Source: Niabella pedocola (GTDB taxonomy: Bacteria; Bacteroidota; Bacteroidia; Chitinophagales; Chitinophagaceae). From it: 64,000 nt of DNA. A model generated the notes under the pieces. It had not been told where the DNA came from. It made no database searches and was given only the letters and a program-made list of their open reading frames with translations. Of the stretch, positions 51,913-60,188 are shown piece after piece. How positions within the stretch are numbered: the first letter of the stretch is position 1; each line of letters opens with the position of its first letter. The stretch is from assembly GCF_021044425.1 (NCBI RefSeq), contig NZ_JAJNEC010000003.1, forward strand, positions 124,001-188,000, read 5' to 3'. Both the position numbers and the translations under genes were made by a program.

Positions 51913-52788
51913 TCAGAATTTTAATGTGGAAGGAAGATAGCTTTTTACCAGGTTATCATAATAAGGCTGTAATTTTTTCCAATCCGGCGGCTCCGGGTTT
52001 TTGGAATACAGGTCATAAGGGTTAAACATTTTTACCCATTTGAGCATTTTCTTATCATGATCATCGGTTAAATATTCGTAGGCGCCTTCGCGGTGCCAGG
52101 CGTAAAAAGAGTGGTAGCGCAGCATGTACAGCCCTTCCTCCGGCAAATGATCCTTCATGATCTGGTAAATGTATTCATCGTGCCCCCAGGACATGGTCAC
52201 ATTTCGTAATCCGCATCCTGCTTCATACAAGCCCAGCTTGGTACTGTACCTGGGGTTATCATAATCCGGATTTTCTTTAAAGAACTCGGGATAAACAATC
52301 TTATCCGAATAGGCGCATCCTACCGGGAAGGTGTCGCCCACCACAGCCCACTGCGGTTCGCCAAAAAGGCAGAGTACTTTACCCATATCGTGCATCAGCC
52401 CGGTAAGTACCATCCAGTCCGGGTGCCCGTCCCTCCGGATGGCTTCCGAAGTTTGCAACAGGTGCTGAAACTGATCCAGGTCGGTATCGGGGTCGGAGTC
52501 ATCCACCAGCTGGTTCAAAAAATCAAACGCGTCCCAAACCGTCATTTCTTTCCGGTTGAATTTGAGAAAGTCGGCCCTTTTTTTCATCACGAAATCGTGG
52601 GTCTGAAAGGTATGGTTTAAACGGTAAAATTCTTTTACAGTGTCCCGCTGGGGATCTTCATAATTGCGGTATTCATCGGTGCCTTTTGATGTGGCAATGG
52701 TTTCAGGATCAGGATATCGGCGCAGCAAGTCATCTTCCCATTCGTCAAGACTGGCCAGGGGGGTATTTTTCGCGTTTGTTGTACTCAT
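51913..52788 (-). CDS. myo-Inositol oxygenase (MIOX)
   Basis: This 291-residue protein matches animal and plant MIOX, the di-iron enzyme that cleaves myo-inositol with O2 to D-glucuronate. All six expected iron ligands are visible: His in QFQHLLQTSEAIR, H133 and D134 in LMHDMGKVL, His in SWGHDEYIYQ, His in LRYHSFYAWHREGAYEYL and Asp in FNPYDLYSKNP. Substrate-binding segments DSDPDTD and VGDTFPVGCAYS are also present. Length is close to the mouse enzyme (285). The reaction opens a route from inositol to uronate metabolism that differs from the usual bacterial inositol dehydrogenase pathway. The neighbouring SSS symporter may supply inositol. No uronate isomerase or kinase is nearby in the window. 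Confidence 0.95.
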   Translation of the reverse strand: MSTTNAKNTPLASLDEWEDDLLRRYPDPETIATSKGTDEYRNYEDPQRDTVKEFYRLNHTFQTHDFVMKKRADFLKFNRKEMTVWDAFDFLNQLVDDSDPDTDLDQFQHLLQTSEAIRRDGHPDWMVLTGLMHDMGKVLCLFGEPQWAVVGDTFPVGCAYSDKIVYPEFFKENPDYDNPRYSTKLGLYEAGCGLRNVTMSWGHDEYIYQIMKDHLPEEGLYMLRYHSFYAWHREGAYEYLTDDHDKKMLKWVKMFNPYDLYSKNPEPPDWKKLQPYYDNLVKSYLPSTLKF

Positions 52789-52861
52789 GATGGCGGTTTA
52801 AAAATTATAAAATTCAAATCGTTTAGTCCTTCTAAACTAATCATTTTATTTTAAACAGTGA

Positions 52862-53140
52862 CTGAAATTTGAGATTTTACCAGGAATACAGGCAATTTTA
52901 ACAGATGGGCCGCCTGCCCCCGGCGGGCACGGCTATAATTCATATTTAGGCCGGTACATCGACCCGCTAACTGATTTTGGATTTAAACGGATCTTCGGCC
53001 CGGAACCGCATAAGGAACTGCTGATCGCATTTTTAAATGCATTGTTTAACGGCCGTAAAATCATACAGGACCTGGTATATAACCCGCAGGAAAGCGATGG
53101 CCCGGCAACGCATCACCTGCCCGGGCATGCTAACACGTGA
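52862..53140 (+). pseudogene. Remnant of an Rpn/PDDEXK-family nuclease-transposase
   Basis: A frame open from 52862 to a TGA at 53138-53140 encodes RYIDPLTDFGFKRIFG followed by KELLIAFLNALFNGRK and IIQDLVYNPQE. This is the conserved N-terminal part of Rpn-type PD-(D/E)XK proteins (recombination-promoting nuclease/putative transposase), which are usually near 300 residues in Bacteroidota. After NPQESDG the similarity breaks off and a stop follows, so the catalytic core is missing. The frame has no ATG, GTG or TTG start. It lies in the 441-base gap between inositol oxygenase and lepA. I read it as the decayed 5' end of a lost mobile or selfish gene. Confidence 0.75.
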
Positions 53141-53195
53141 TAGCTTTTTAATAAGTGCCAAGCCGGAATTTCCCCGGAGTTTCCTCTAAAAAGTG

Positions 53196-53203
53196 TACCT
53201 TTG
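53196..53203 (+). promoter_or_regulatory. -7 element TACCTTTG upstream of lepA
   Basis: TACCTTTGC matches the Bacteroidota -7 consensus and ends 26 bases before ATG 53230. It lies downstream of the alternative start at 53155, which supports 53230 as the real start. Confidence 0.6.
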
Positions 53204-53229
53204 CAGCCCTTGAAAATGAGGGCATCAGC

Positions 53230-55023
53230 ATGAAGAATATACGGAATTTTTGTATTATAGCACATATCGATCACGGTAAAAGTACCCTGGCAGACCGTTT
53301 GTTACAGGCTACCAATACCATCAGCGATCGCGACATGATGGACCAGGTACTGGATGATATGGATCTGGAACGCGAAAAAGGCATTACCATTAAAAGCCAT
53401 GCCATCCAGATCAACTACCGGTCTAAGGCTGGTGAAGATTATGTATTGAATCTGATCGATACGCCCGGCCACGTAGATTTCAGCTACGAGGTGAGCCGCG
53501 CCCTGGCTGCCTGCGAAGGTGCGCTTCTGCTGGTAGATGCCACTCAGGGCATACAGGCGCAAACCATCAGCAACCTGTACCTGGCTATCGAAAATGACCT
53601 GGAAATTATTCCGGTGATCAATAAAATTGATATGGACGGCGCCATGATCGACGAGGTGAAAGACCAGATCATTGACCTGATCGGTTGCAAACCCGAAGAT
53701 ATCTTACTGGCCAGCGGAAGAACCGGTTTGGGAATTGACGCGGTGCTGGAAGCAATTGTTGAAAGAATACCGGCACCCAAGGGCAACCCGGAGGCACCAT
53801 TACAGGCCCTGATCTTTGACAGTGTTTTCAACAGTTTCCGCGGTATCATCGTTTATTACCGGATCCTGAACGGGATGCTGAAAAAAGGCGATAAAGTAAA
53901 ATTTGTAAGTACCGGGCAGGAATATGAAGCCGATGAGATCGGTATCCTGAAGCTGAAGATGACCGAGCGGAATGAAGTACGCGCCGGGGATGTAGGCTAT
54001 ATCATTACCGGTATCAAAAATGCCAAAGAGGTGAAAGTAGGGGATACCATTACCCTGGCAGGCAATGCCAACCCGGTAGCCATTAAAGGATTTGAAGAAG
54101 TGAAACCGATGGTATTTGCGGGTATTTACCCGGTAAATACGGATGAGTTTGAGGAATTGCGGGACTGCATGGAGAAACTTCAGTTGAATGATGCCTCATT
54201 GACCTTTGAACTCGAAACCTCGCAGGCGCTGGGATTTGGTTTCCGATGCGGCTTCCTGGGAATGCTGCACATGGAGATCATACAGGAGCGGCTGGAACGG
54301 GAATTTAACCAAACCGTTATTACTACTGTACCTAACGTAAGCTTCATTGCACATACTACAAAGGACGAAACCATTATCGTAAACAACCCGACCGAGTTCC
54401 CTGATCCTGTAAAAACAGACCGGATCGAGGAACCTTATATCAGGGCGCAGATCATTACCAAGCCGGATTATATCGGCAATATCATGACCCTTTGCCTGGG
54501 TAAACGAGGCATCCTGATCAACCAGAGCTACCTGACGACAACGCGGGTGGAACTGATCTTTGAAATGCCGCTGACAGAAATCGTATTTGATTTTTATGAT
54601 AAACTGAAATCGCAAACCCGGGGCTATGCTTCATTTGATTATCATCCTTTGGGATACCGTGAAAGCGATATCGTAAAAATGGATATTTTGTTGAACAGCG
54701 ATAAAGTAGATGCCTTAAGTGCATTGATCCACCGCAGCCGTGCCCATGATTTCGGTAGAAAGCTTTGTGAAAAACTGAAGGAGTTATTGCCCCGTCAACA
54801 ATTCCAGATCGCCATACAGGCGGCTATTGGTGCCAAGATCGTGGCCCGGGAAAATATCTCCGCCATGCGGAAAGATGTTACCGCCAAATGTTACGGTGGT
54901 GATATCAGCCGGAAACGGAAACTGCTGGAAAAGCAAAAAGAAGGAAAGAAGCGGATGCGCCAGATCGGTAACGTAGAAGTTCCGCAGGAAGCATTCCTGG
55001 CGGTACTAAAGCTGGATGATTAG
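53230..55023 (+). CDS. lepA: Elongation factor 4 (LepA), ribosome back-translocation GTPase
   Basis: This 597-residue GTPase is EF4/LepA, which acts on ribosomes and helps translation or 30S maturation under stress. The start at 53230 (MKNIRNFCIIAHIDHGKST) matches the family exactly; the open frame reaches back to 53155 but the -7 element lies between. GTPase motifs are AHIDHGKST (G1), DTPGHVDFSYEVSR (G3) and NKIDMD (G4). EF4-specific C-terminal parts are present: LCLGKRGILINQSYL, SFDYHPLGYRESDIV and DVTAKCYGGDISRKRKLLEK. Length matches E. coli LepA (599). It is followed by ispD after 114 bases. Confidence 0.97.
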   Translation: MKNIRNFCIIAHIDHGKSTLADRLLQATNTISDRDMMDQVLDDMDLEREKGITIKSHAIQINYRSKAGEDYVLNLIDTPGHVDFSYEVSRALAACEGALLLVDATQGIQAQTISNLYLAIENDLEIIPVINKIDMDGAMIDEVKDQIIDLIGCKPEDILLASGRTGLGIDAVLEAIVERIPAPKGNPEAPLQALIFDSVFNSFRGIIVYYRILNGMLKKGDKVKFVSTGQEYEADEIGILKLKMTERNEVRAGDVGYIITGIKNAKEVKVGDTITLAGNANPVAIKGFEEVKPMVFAGIYPVNTDEFEELRDCMEKLQLNDASLTFELETSQALGFGFRCGFLGMLHMEIIQERLEREFNQTVITTVPNVSFIAHTTKDETIIVNNPTEFPDPVKTDRIEEPYIRAQIITKPDYIGNIMTLCLGKRGILINQSYLTTTRVELIFEMPLTEIVFDFYDKLKSQTRGYASFDYHPLGYRESDIVKMDILLNSDKVDALSALIHRSRAHDFGRKLCEKLKELLPRQQFQIAIQAAIGAKIVARENISAMRKDVTAKCYGGDISRKRKLLEKQKEGKKRMRQIGNVEVPQEAFLAVLKLDD

Positions 55024-55137
55024 GAATCGTGAACAGGCAATGGTTTAAGATGAATGGTTAAAACCGGAAGGGCGATGTATTAAGCACCGGTTACTTTTCA
55101 AGGTTTACCAATAAATTCAAACGGAAATAAGGGACAG

Positions 55138-55806
55138 ATGAAGAAGACAGCGGTTATTGTAGCAGGGGGGGCGGGAATGAGAATGGGGGCTGAGTTGCCC
55201 AAACAATTTTTATTGCTGAAGAACAAACCGCTCTTATATTATACGATTGATACGTTTTTAAAGGCCTATGAGGACCTCGATATTATACTGGTACTGCCCG
55301 AAGCTTATACCGATATGGGGCAGGAAATCATCGATGCTTATTTTGATAAAGACCGCGTACGCATTACCATTGGAGGTGCTACCCGTTTTGAATCGGTAAA
55401 GTATGGTTTGCAGTTGGTAGAAGGAGAAGCCATTATTTTTGTGCACGATGCAGTACGGTGCCTGGTTTCACCGGAATTGATCCGGCGTTGTTATGAACAG
55501 GCGGTTGAAACCGGCAGCGCGATCCCGGTAATTGCAGCCAGCGATAGTGTGCGGTTGCTTACCGAAGATGGCAGCGATGCCCTGGACCGCGAGAAAGTAA
55601 TGTTGGTGCAAACCCCGCAGGTATTTCACAGCAAACTGCTGATTCCCGCTTTTTCAATTGAACAAAAAGGAAAATTCACCGATGAAGCATCCGTGGTGGA
55701 AGCATTTGGCATGAAGGTATCGCTGGTGGAAGGCGAAAAAAACAATATTAAGATCACACATCCGGTGGATCTGATGATTGCGACGCAACTACTGGATCCG
55801 GCTTAA
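55138..55806 (+). CDS. ispD: 2-C-methyl-D-erythritol 4-phosphate cytidylyltransferase
   Basis: This 222-residue enzyme transfers CMP to methylerythritol phosphate in the MEP isoprenoid pathway. The nucleotide loop reads VIVAGGAGMRMGAELPKQFL, with the conserved Lys. Other signatures are GGATRFESVKYGLQ, VHDAVRCLVSPELI, the Gln-Thr-Pro-Gln segment LVQTPQVFH, TDEASVVEAFGMKV and NNIKITHPVDL. Length is normal. It lies 114 bases behind lepA on the same strand and its last 4 bases overlap the end of a convergent small membrane-protein gene. The start region contains a run of seven G, which could be a slippery site. Confidence 0.96.
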   Translation: MKKTAVIVAGGAGMRMGAELPKQFLLLKNKPLLYYTIDTFLKAYEDLDIILVLPEAYTDMGQEIIDAYFDKDRVRITIGGATRFESVKYGLQLVEGEAIIFVHDAVRCLVSPELIRRCYEQAVETGSAIPVIAASDSVRLLTEDGSDALDREKVMLVQTPQVFHSKLLIPAFSIEQKGKFTDEASVVEAFGMKVSLVEGEKNNIKITHPVDLMIATQLLDPA

Positions 55807-56018
55807 TTCCGGTAAACCTGATACAGCCAGGCCATTAGTAAAAATCCTCCGGAAAGAATAGCTGCAATACCTGCAAATAACAGCAACCCAAAAACGATGA
55901 CCTGTGCCCAGGTTTCCGCGGCCCGTAATTTTTGGTTGATATAACGGTACAGATAAAACCCCGTAAATGACATTAAGGGAAATATACCGATGGTGATCAG
56001 GAACTGGATACCTGGCAT
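55803..56018 (-). CDS. Small two-helix membrane protein
   Basis: This 71-residue protein has two hydrophobic helices (about 4-24 and 39-64) joined by a charged loop (RYINQKLRAAETW). No family is recognised. Its stop overlaps the ispD stop region by 4 bases in convergent orientation, and it lies 42 bases downstream of the Zn-protease-like gene start side on the same strand. The composition is typical of a real membrane protein and the frame is well bounded, but it may not be widely conserved. Confidence 0.6.
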   Translation of the reverse strand: MPGIQFLITIGIFPLMSFTGFYLYRYINQKLRAAETWAQVIVFGLLLFAGIAAILSGGFLLMAWLYQVYRN

Positions 56019-56060
56019 GATTTATCTGGCTGTTTAATACAATATGAAATTATGGAAAAT

Positions 56061-57344
56061 TTACATGCCGGCCAGTTTTTGCTCCCAGCCGCTCTGCTTC
56101 AGGAACTGCCGGTAGTCTCTAATATGCAGCATATCATAAATGGCCCTTTTTTTGTCGCGGGCTTTTTCATAATATGATTTACAGATCTGGTAACCGATCC
56201 AATAACCCTGGTCTGGTGGATTATCCGGAGAAGATGTTTTGGAATTTGCGATCCAGTTGCTGTACCGGCTTTGATACATGTCTTTCTTAAACCGGGCCCA
56301 GATCGCTTTCTCTTTTCCCTTTGCCCAACTGAATAATACCGGATTGGCTGTGGCTCCGCTGATCAGTTCGCCTATAAAATCGGCCATGCCTTCCACAATC
56401 ACCGAGCGGAGTGTAGTAGTATCGTCACTATTCATGCCGTCCTGCTGAAAATGAATGGCTTCATGTGCGATGATGTTTGGAAGATAGCTGATGTTGTTCA
56501 TGCGCGTTTTTAAGCGGTCGCTTAACTCTCCGGTGTAGGTGCTGTCTGTTTTGCTGACCTGATTGATACCAATCAGCAGGCCCTTTCTGGTAACGGTACC
56601 TGCAGAAGTAAACGTCCCCATAACGAAATAGACATCCGGGAATTTCGCAATAGGATAAAGGGCTTTTAATTTTTTAAATGAAGCCAGGAAATCCTGTTTG
56701 AATGCATCTGACTGGAAGGTGGCGGACCTTATCGAATGATAAAATACCGGTGCGGACCGGATATGTGCGATGAAGTCATCGATGCTGTTCACTTTATAGG
56801 CCATATAATCTTCCATCCCGGCACTGGCGCTGTCAAAATAGTGCAGCCTGAATATCCGGGCATAGTTTGCCGTATCAAGCAATGCGGCATCATAAGCCCT
56901 CCAGAAACGATGAATATCATCGGTTCTGAATGCTGTTTTCTCCGGATCGTCATTCAAGAGGCTGGCATTTGGAACACCGGCCAGCAAAGAAGCCCATCCG
57001 GATTGTTGATGAAGCATGAGAAGGTCTTTATCGTTCTCTATATGTGCTTTATCATCGTATCCCAGGTTGATCGCCTGTTTCAACGCGTTGAAGGCGTTGT
57101 CCTTATCGCCTGCAAGTGCCCATGCATTGGCCAGGCTGTAATAAAGACCGGCCTTTTTTATTTTAAAATCTGCAAGATCAATTGCCGTTGCATATGCGGC
57201 GGCAGCCTTACTATATTTTTTAAGCCGGAAAAGACTGTCCGCAGCGGCTTCCTCCGATCTGAGGGAAGCTGTTGTTTGAGCCATACCATAACAATGAATC
57301 AATAGCAGAAAGAAGAAACTGATCCGTCTTAGCGATGCTTCCAT
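56061..57344 (-). CDS. Exported predicted Zn-dependent protease (DUF2268-like) with TPR-like N-terminus
   Basis: This 427-residue protein has a signal peptide (ISFFFLLLIHCYGMAQ). Residues about 30-115 form tetratricopeptide-like helices (YSKAAAAYATAIDLADF; DNAFNALKQAINLGYD). The C-terminal part contains the zinc-protease motif HEAIH in LPNIIAHEAIHFQQ, followed by a downstream Glu in VIVEGMADFIGEL, a gluzincin arrangement as in DUF2268-type predicted proteases. DQGYWIGYQICKSYYEKA is also a feature of that group. It probably acts in the periplasm; the substrate is unknown. It stands alone between the quinone oxidoreductase gene and the small membrane-protein gene. Confidence 0.75.
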   Translation of the reverse strand: MEASLRRISFFFLLLIHCYGMAQTTASLRSEEAAADSLFRLKKYSKAAAAYATAIDLADFKIKKAGLYYSLANAWALAGDKDNAFNALKQAINLGYDDKAHIENDKDLLMLHQQSGWASLLAGVPNASLLNDDPEKTAFRTDDIHRFWRAYDAALLDTANYARIFRLHYFDSASAGMEDYMAYKVNSIDDFIAHIRSAPVFYHSIRSATFQSDAFKQDFLASFKKLKALYPIAKFPDVYFVMGTFTSAGTVTRKGLLIGINQVSKTDSTYTGELSDRLKTRMNNISYLPNIIAHEAIHFQQDGMNSDDTTTLRSVIVEGMADFIGELISGATANPVLFSWAKGKEKAIWARFKKDMYQSRYSNWIANSKTSSPDNPPDQGYWIGYQICKSYYEKARDKKRAIYDMLHIRDYRQFLKQSGWEQKLAGM

Positions 57345-57475
57345 GGGTTGTTTTTTACTATTTTTTATACGTTAAGAATCGCCCGGGCTCCCAGGTGCGC
57401 AATATACATCCGTTATTACAGGTACCGTTAAGATCCGGGAAATGCAGATCCGTGTTTGTGGTATGGCGGCAAAAA

Positions 57476-58396
57476 TTATGGGTTTAACAAAAGTTTGCCG
57501 GTGCGGTGCCCGGTCTTGATCGCGCGAAGCGCCTCTTTGGCGTCTGAAAGCACGTATACTTTTTCTACGGTTACATTTAAAATGCCGTCGGCAAGCTGTT
57601 GCATAATTTGCGTCAGCCGGGCAGCGTTCGGACCGCCGAAGATCATTTTTGCGTGTACCTGGTGCTGTGCTGCTTTTTCTTCAGAAGGCGGTTGCACGAG
57701 ACTGATGAGCCGGCCTCCCTGTTTCAGTACCGTAAAAGAATCTTCCTGGGTTTTACCGCCAACAGTATCCAGTACCAGGTCTATTTCCTTTGCCAGCGTG
57801 GTGAAATCCTGTGTGGTATAATCAATAAAAACATCGGCGCCCAGGTCTTTGATGCGCTGTTCATTTTTCCCGGAGCCCGTAGCAAATACATAGGCGCCGG
57901 CTGCTTTTGCGAGTTGTACAGCCATGGCTCCAATTGCTCCGGATGCTCCATGAATAAGGATCTTTTCACCAGCCTGCAAGCCACCTTCATCCAGGATTGC
58001 CTTGGAGGCGGTAAGCGCGGCAACGGGAATAGCAGCAGCGGCTTCAAAAGAAACTGTTTCCGGTTTTTTCACTACGTCGGTTGCCTTTACCACGGCGTAT
58101 TGGGCGTAGCAACCACCAAAGGTTCCCAGGTTGCCGCAAACCGCGTCTCCCGGCGCGAAACCGGCAACACCTTCTCCTGTGGCTTCCACAATACCCGAAA
58201 GCTCTGAGCCCGGTATTACCGGCACCTGAACGCCCACTTCTTTTCCATATACTTCTATCACCTTACGGTCGTAGGGGTTCACAGCTGCAAAAACTACTTT
58301 TAACAGGAGTTCACCGGCCTGTGGTTGCGGAACCGGCAATTCTTTAAATTGCAGGTCATCAATACTTCCAAACTGTTCAAGAACGATCGCTTTCAT
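57476..58396 (-). CDS. NADP-dependent quinone oxidoreductase-like MDR protein
   Basis: This 306-residue protein belongs to the medium-chain dehydrogenase/reductase superfamily, zinc-free quinone oxidoreductase branch. The N-terminal GroES-like domain (1-120) includes NPYDRKVIEVYG, PGSELSGIVEATGEGV and GDAVCGNLGTFGGCYAQY. The Rossmann domain reads ILIHGASGAIGAMAVQLAKA, the A-x-x-G-x-x-G pattern for NADPH. No zinc ligands are seen. It is 181 bases downstream of the ECF42-type sigma gene on the same strand and may be part of its regulon, though the gap leaves room for its own promoter. Confidence 0.88.
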   Translation of the reverse strand: MKAIVLEQFGSIDDLQFKELPVPQPQAGELLLKVVFAAVNPYDRKVIEVYGKEVGVQVPVIPGSELSGIVEATGEGVAGFAPGDAVCGNLGTFGGCYAQYAVVKATDVVKKPETVSFEAAAAIPVAALTASKAILDEGGLQAGEKILIHGASGAIGAMAVQLAKAAGAYVFATGSGKNEQRIKDLGADVFIDYTTQDFTTLAKEIDLVLDTVGGKTQEDSFTVLKQGGRLISLVQPPSEEKAAQHQVHAKMIFGGPNAARLTQIMQQLADGILNVTVEKVYVLSDAKEALRAIKTGHRTGKLLLNP

Positions 58397-58577
58397 CTGT
58401 TTCTATTGTTGATCTATTTGTTTGTTTAATGCTCCGGCTGTTTGCTTACACCTGGTTGCCCGTCCTGCCAGCACACAAAAAATCTGTTGTTTTTAATAGT
58501 GGTGGAGGAATGCAACTGATCCGGCCACATTTATCGTATACCTCATATGAAATGATACGTTGAAACGCTCCTCTAAG

Positions 58578-59813
58578 TTAGGGCTTCTCTTCCAGTTCGG
58601 CTATTTTTTTCTGGATCAGCTGGCGGTCGCTTTCAGAGCGTGCAACCTCTTTTGCTGTTCGTAAAAGTGTTTTCGCTTTTTCAGGATCAAGCTGCGCATA
58701 AAGTTCGCCCAACAGTACAAAATAAAAATGATTGTCGGTAAGTTGTAGCTTTTCTGCTTCCGCAATTGCTTCATCAATGCTGTTGGCCTTGGCCAGGGCA
58801 TAGGTACGGTTAAGCGCGGCTACGGGAGTGTATTCCAGCATCAGGAGTTTGTTGTATAGCTGCAGGATGGCCTCCCATTTTTCCCGGGTATCTTCCGGGT
58901 GGGTATGCCAGTATGCAATGCCGGCTTCCAGGTGAAATTTACTTAACTGGTTGCCATATGCGGAACTGTTGAGATAAAAAATGCCCTTTTCAACCAGGTC
59001 TTTATTCCAAAGTAACGTGTCCTGGTCTTCATATAGGATGACTTCACCTTTGCTGTTCGTACGGGCTTCAAAGCGGGATGCATGAAAGCACATAAGCGCC
59101 ATCAGTGCATTGGTGGCCGGTGTATGGGTAAGCGGGTTCCCCAGTAATAGAAGGCAAAGGCGCATGGCTTCCATACAACATTCCTTTTTCAGTGGATGGT
59201 GCCCCGAAACGGAATAATAACCTTCGTTGAATAGCAGGTAAAGGGTGGTTAATACGATTTCCATCCGTTCTGCCACCATCTGTACCGTGGGTGGTGCAAT
59301 GGCAATCTTCTCTTCCCGCAGTTTTTCTTTGGCACGTTTCAGCCGCTTATAAATCGTTTCTCTATTGGTTAAAAAAGCATCGGCTATTTCCTGTACGCCA
59401 AAACCGCAGAGCAGGTTTAAGGCCAGGGCGATCTGTGCTTCTTTTGAAACGGAGGGATGGCATACGGTAAAGATCATGGCCAGCTGACTGTCTGCTATGG
59501 CGGTGGTGGAAAGATCGATGTCTGTTCCCGTATCTGCAGACGGATAGCGGAGATCCGGGGCGATCTTTTTTTCAAAAAGATGATGGCGTTTTAAATGATT
59601 GCGGGTTTTGTTTTTGGCAACCGTGTATAACCAGGCCACCGGGTTTTCCGGAACACCCTTCATTCCCCAAAGCTCAGCAGCGGTCAGAAAGGTATCGCTT
59701 ACAATATCTTCTGCTACTTCTATATGTTCCATACCGAAATGATTACAGAGTACAGCAATGATTTTGCTGTACTCTGTACGGAATAAGTGTGGGAGCAAAC
59801 CGGTTTCTTCCAT
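58578..59813 (-). CDS. ECF42-type sigma factor with C-terminal TPR-like extension
   Basis: This 411-residue protein has ECF sigma regions 2 and 4 in the first 180 residues (VAEDIVSDTFLTAAELW, NPVAWLYTVAKNKTRNHLKR, ALNLLCGFGVQEIADAFLTN and RETIYKRLKRAKEKL). A helical extension follows (about 190-405) with LYLLFNEGYYSVSG, ALMALMCFHASRFEAR and tetratricopeptide-like helices near the end (ALNRTYALAKANSIDEAIAE). This architecture is the ECF42 group, whose genes are next to DGPF/YCII genes, as here (4 bases apart). These sigma factors have no separate anti-sigma; the extension is thought to modulate activity. The target set probably includes the neighbouring redox genes, which is inference. Confidence 0.92.
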   Translation of the reverse strand: MEETGLLPHLFRTEYSKIIAVLCNHFGMEHIEVAEDIVSDTFLTAAELWGMKGVPENPVAWLYTVAKNKTRNHLKRHHLFEKKIAPDLRYPSADTGTDIDLSTTAIADSQLAMIFTVCHPSVSKEAQIALALNLLCGFGVQEIADAFLTNRETIYKRLKRAKEKLREEKIAIAPPTVQMVAERMEIVLTTLYLLFNEGYYSVSGHHPLKKECCMEAMRLCLLLLGNPLTHTPATNALMALMCFHASRFEARTNSKGEVILYEDQDTLLWNKDLVEKGIFYLNSSAYGNQLSKFHLEAGIAYWHTHPEDTREKWEAILQLYNKLLMLEYTPVAALNRTYALAKANSIDEAIAEAEKLQLTDNHFYFVLLGELYAQLDPEKAKTLLRTAKEVARSESDRQLIQKKIAELEEKP

Positions 59814-59817
59814 GATC

Positions 59818-60159
59818 TTACATTACACTGATTTCGCGGATTTCCACGGATCCTCCGATTTCATATACGGGGCATCCCTGCGCGATTTCTGTAGCCTCAT
59901 CAATTGTAGTGGTTTTTACAACGATATATCCTCCAAGGCTCTCCTTTATTTCGCAAAAAGGTCCGTCTGTGACCAGGTTGCCGGGGCGGATCACCCGCCC
60001 ACCGGTTTCCAGCCGGTTGCCACGGTCGGCCAGTTTGTTTTGTGCAGCAATACCGCCGATCCAGTCCATCCATTTTTTGGTCATGGACTGCAATTCTTCC
60101 GGGGAACGTTTGGCATATTCCACGTAATCGGCACGGAACAGGAATAAAAAATCTTTCAT
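59818..60159 (-). CDS. YCII-related DGPF-domain protein
   Basis: This 113-residue protein is a YCII/DGPF family member: MKDFLFLFRAD at the start, WMDWIGGIAAQNKL and the signature TDGPFCEIKESLGGY. The fold is a ferredoxin-like dimer with a possible catalytic His/Asp in some relatives; no reaction is assigned. It is placed 4 bases before the ECF42-type sigma gene and 29 bases after the AhpD-like gene, the normal arrangement for ECF42 clusters. Confidence 0.9.
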   Translation of the reverse strand: MKDFLFLFRADYVEYAKRSPEELQSMTKKWMDWIGGIAAQNKLADRGNRLETGGRVIRPGNLVTDGPFCEIKESLGGYIVVKTTTIDEATEIAQGCPVYEIGGSVEIREISVM

Positions 60160-60188
60160 AAAATGTATTTTATAATATTATAATATGG

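Noticed and set aside
53155..53229. A 25-codon N-terminal extension of LepA
   Set aside because: The family starts at MKNIRNFCIIAHIDHGKST and the -7 element lies inside the extension.
55168..55174. Run of seven G in ispD as a frameshift
   Set aside because: The reading frame is intact on both sides and gives a full-length enzyme with all motifs.
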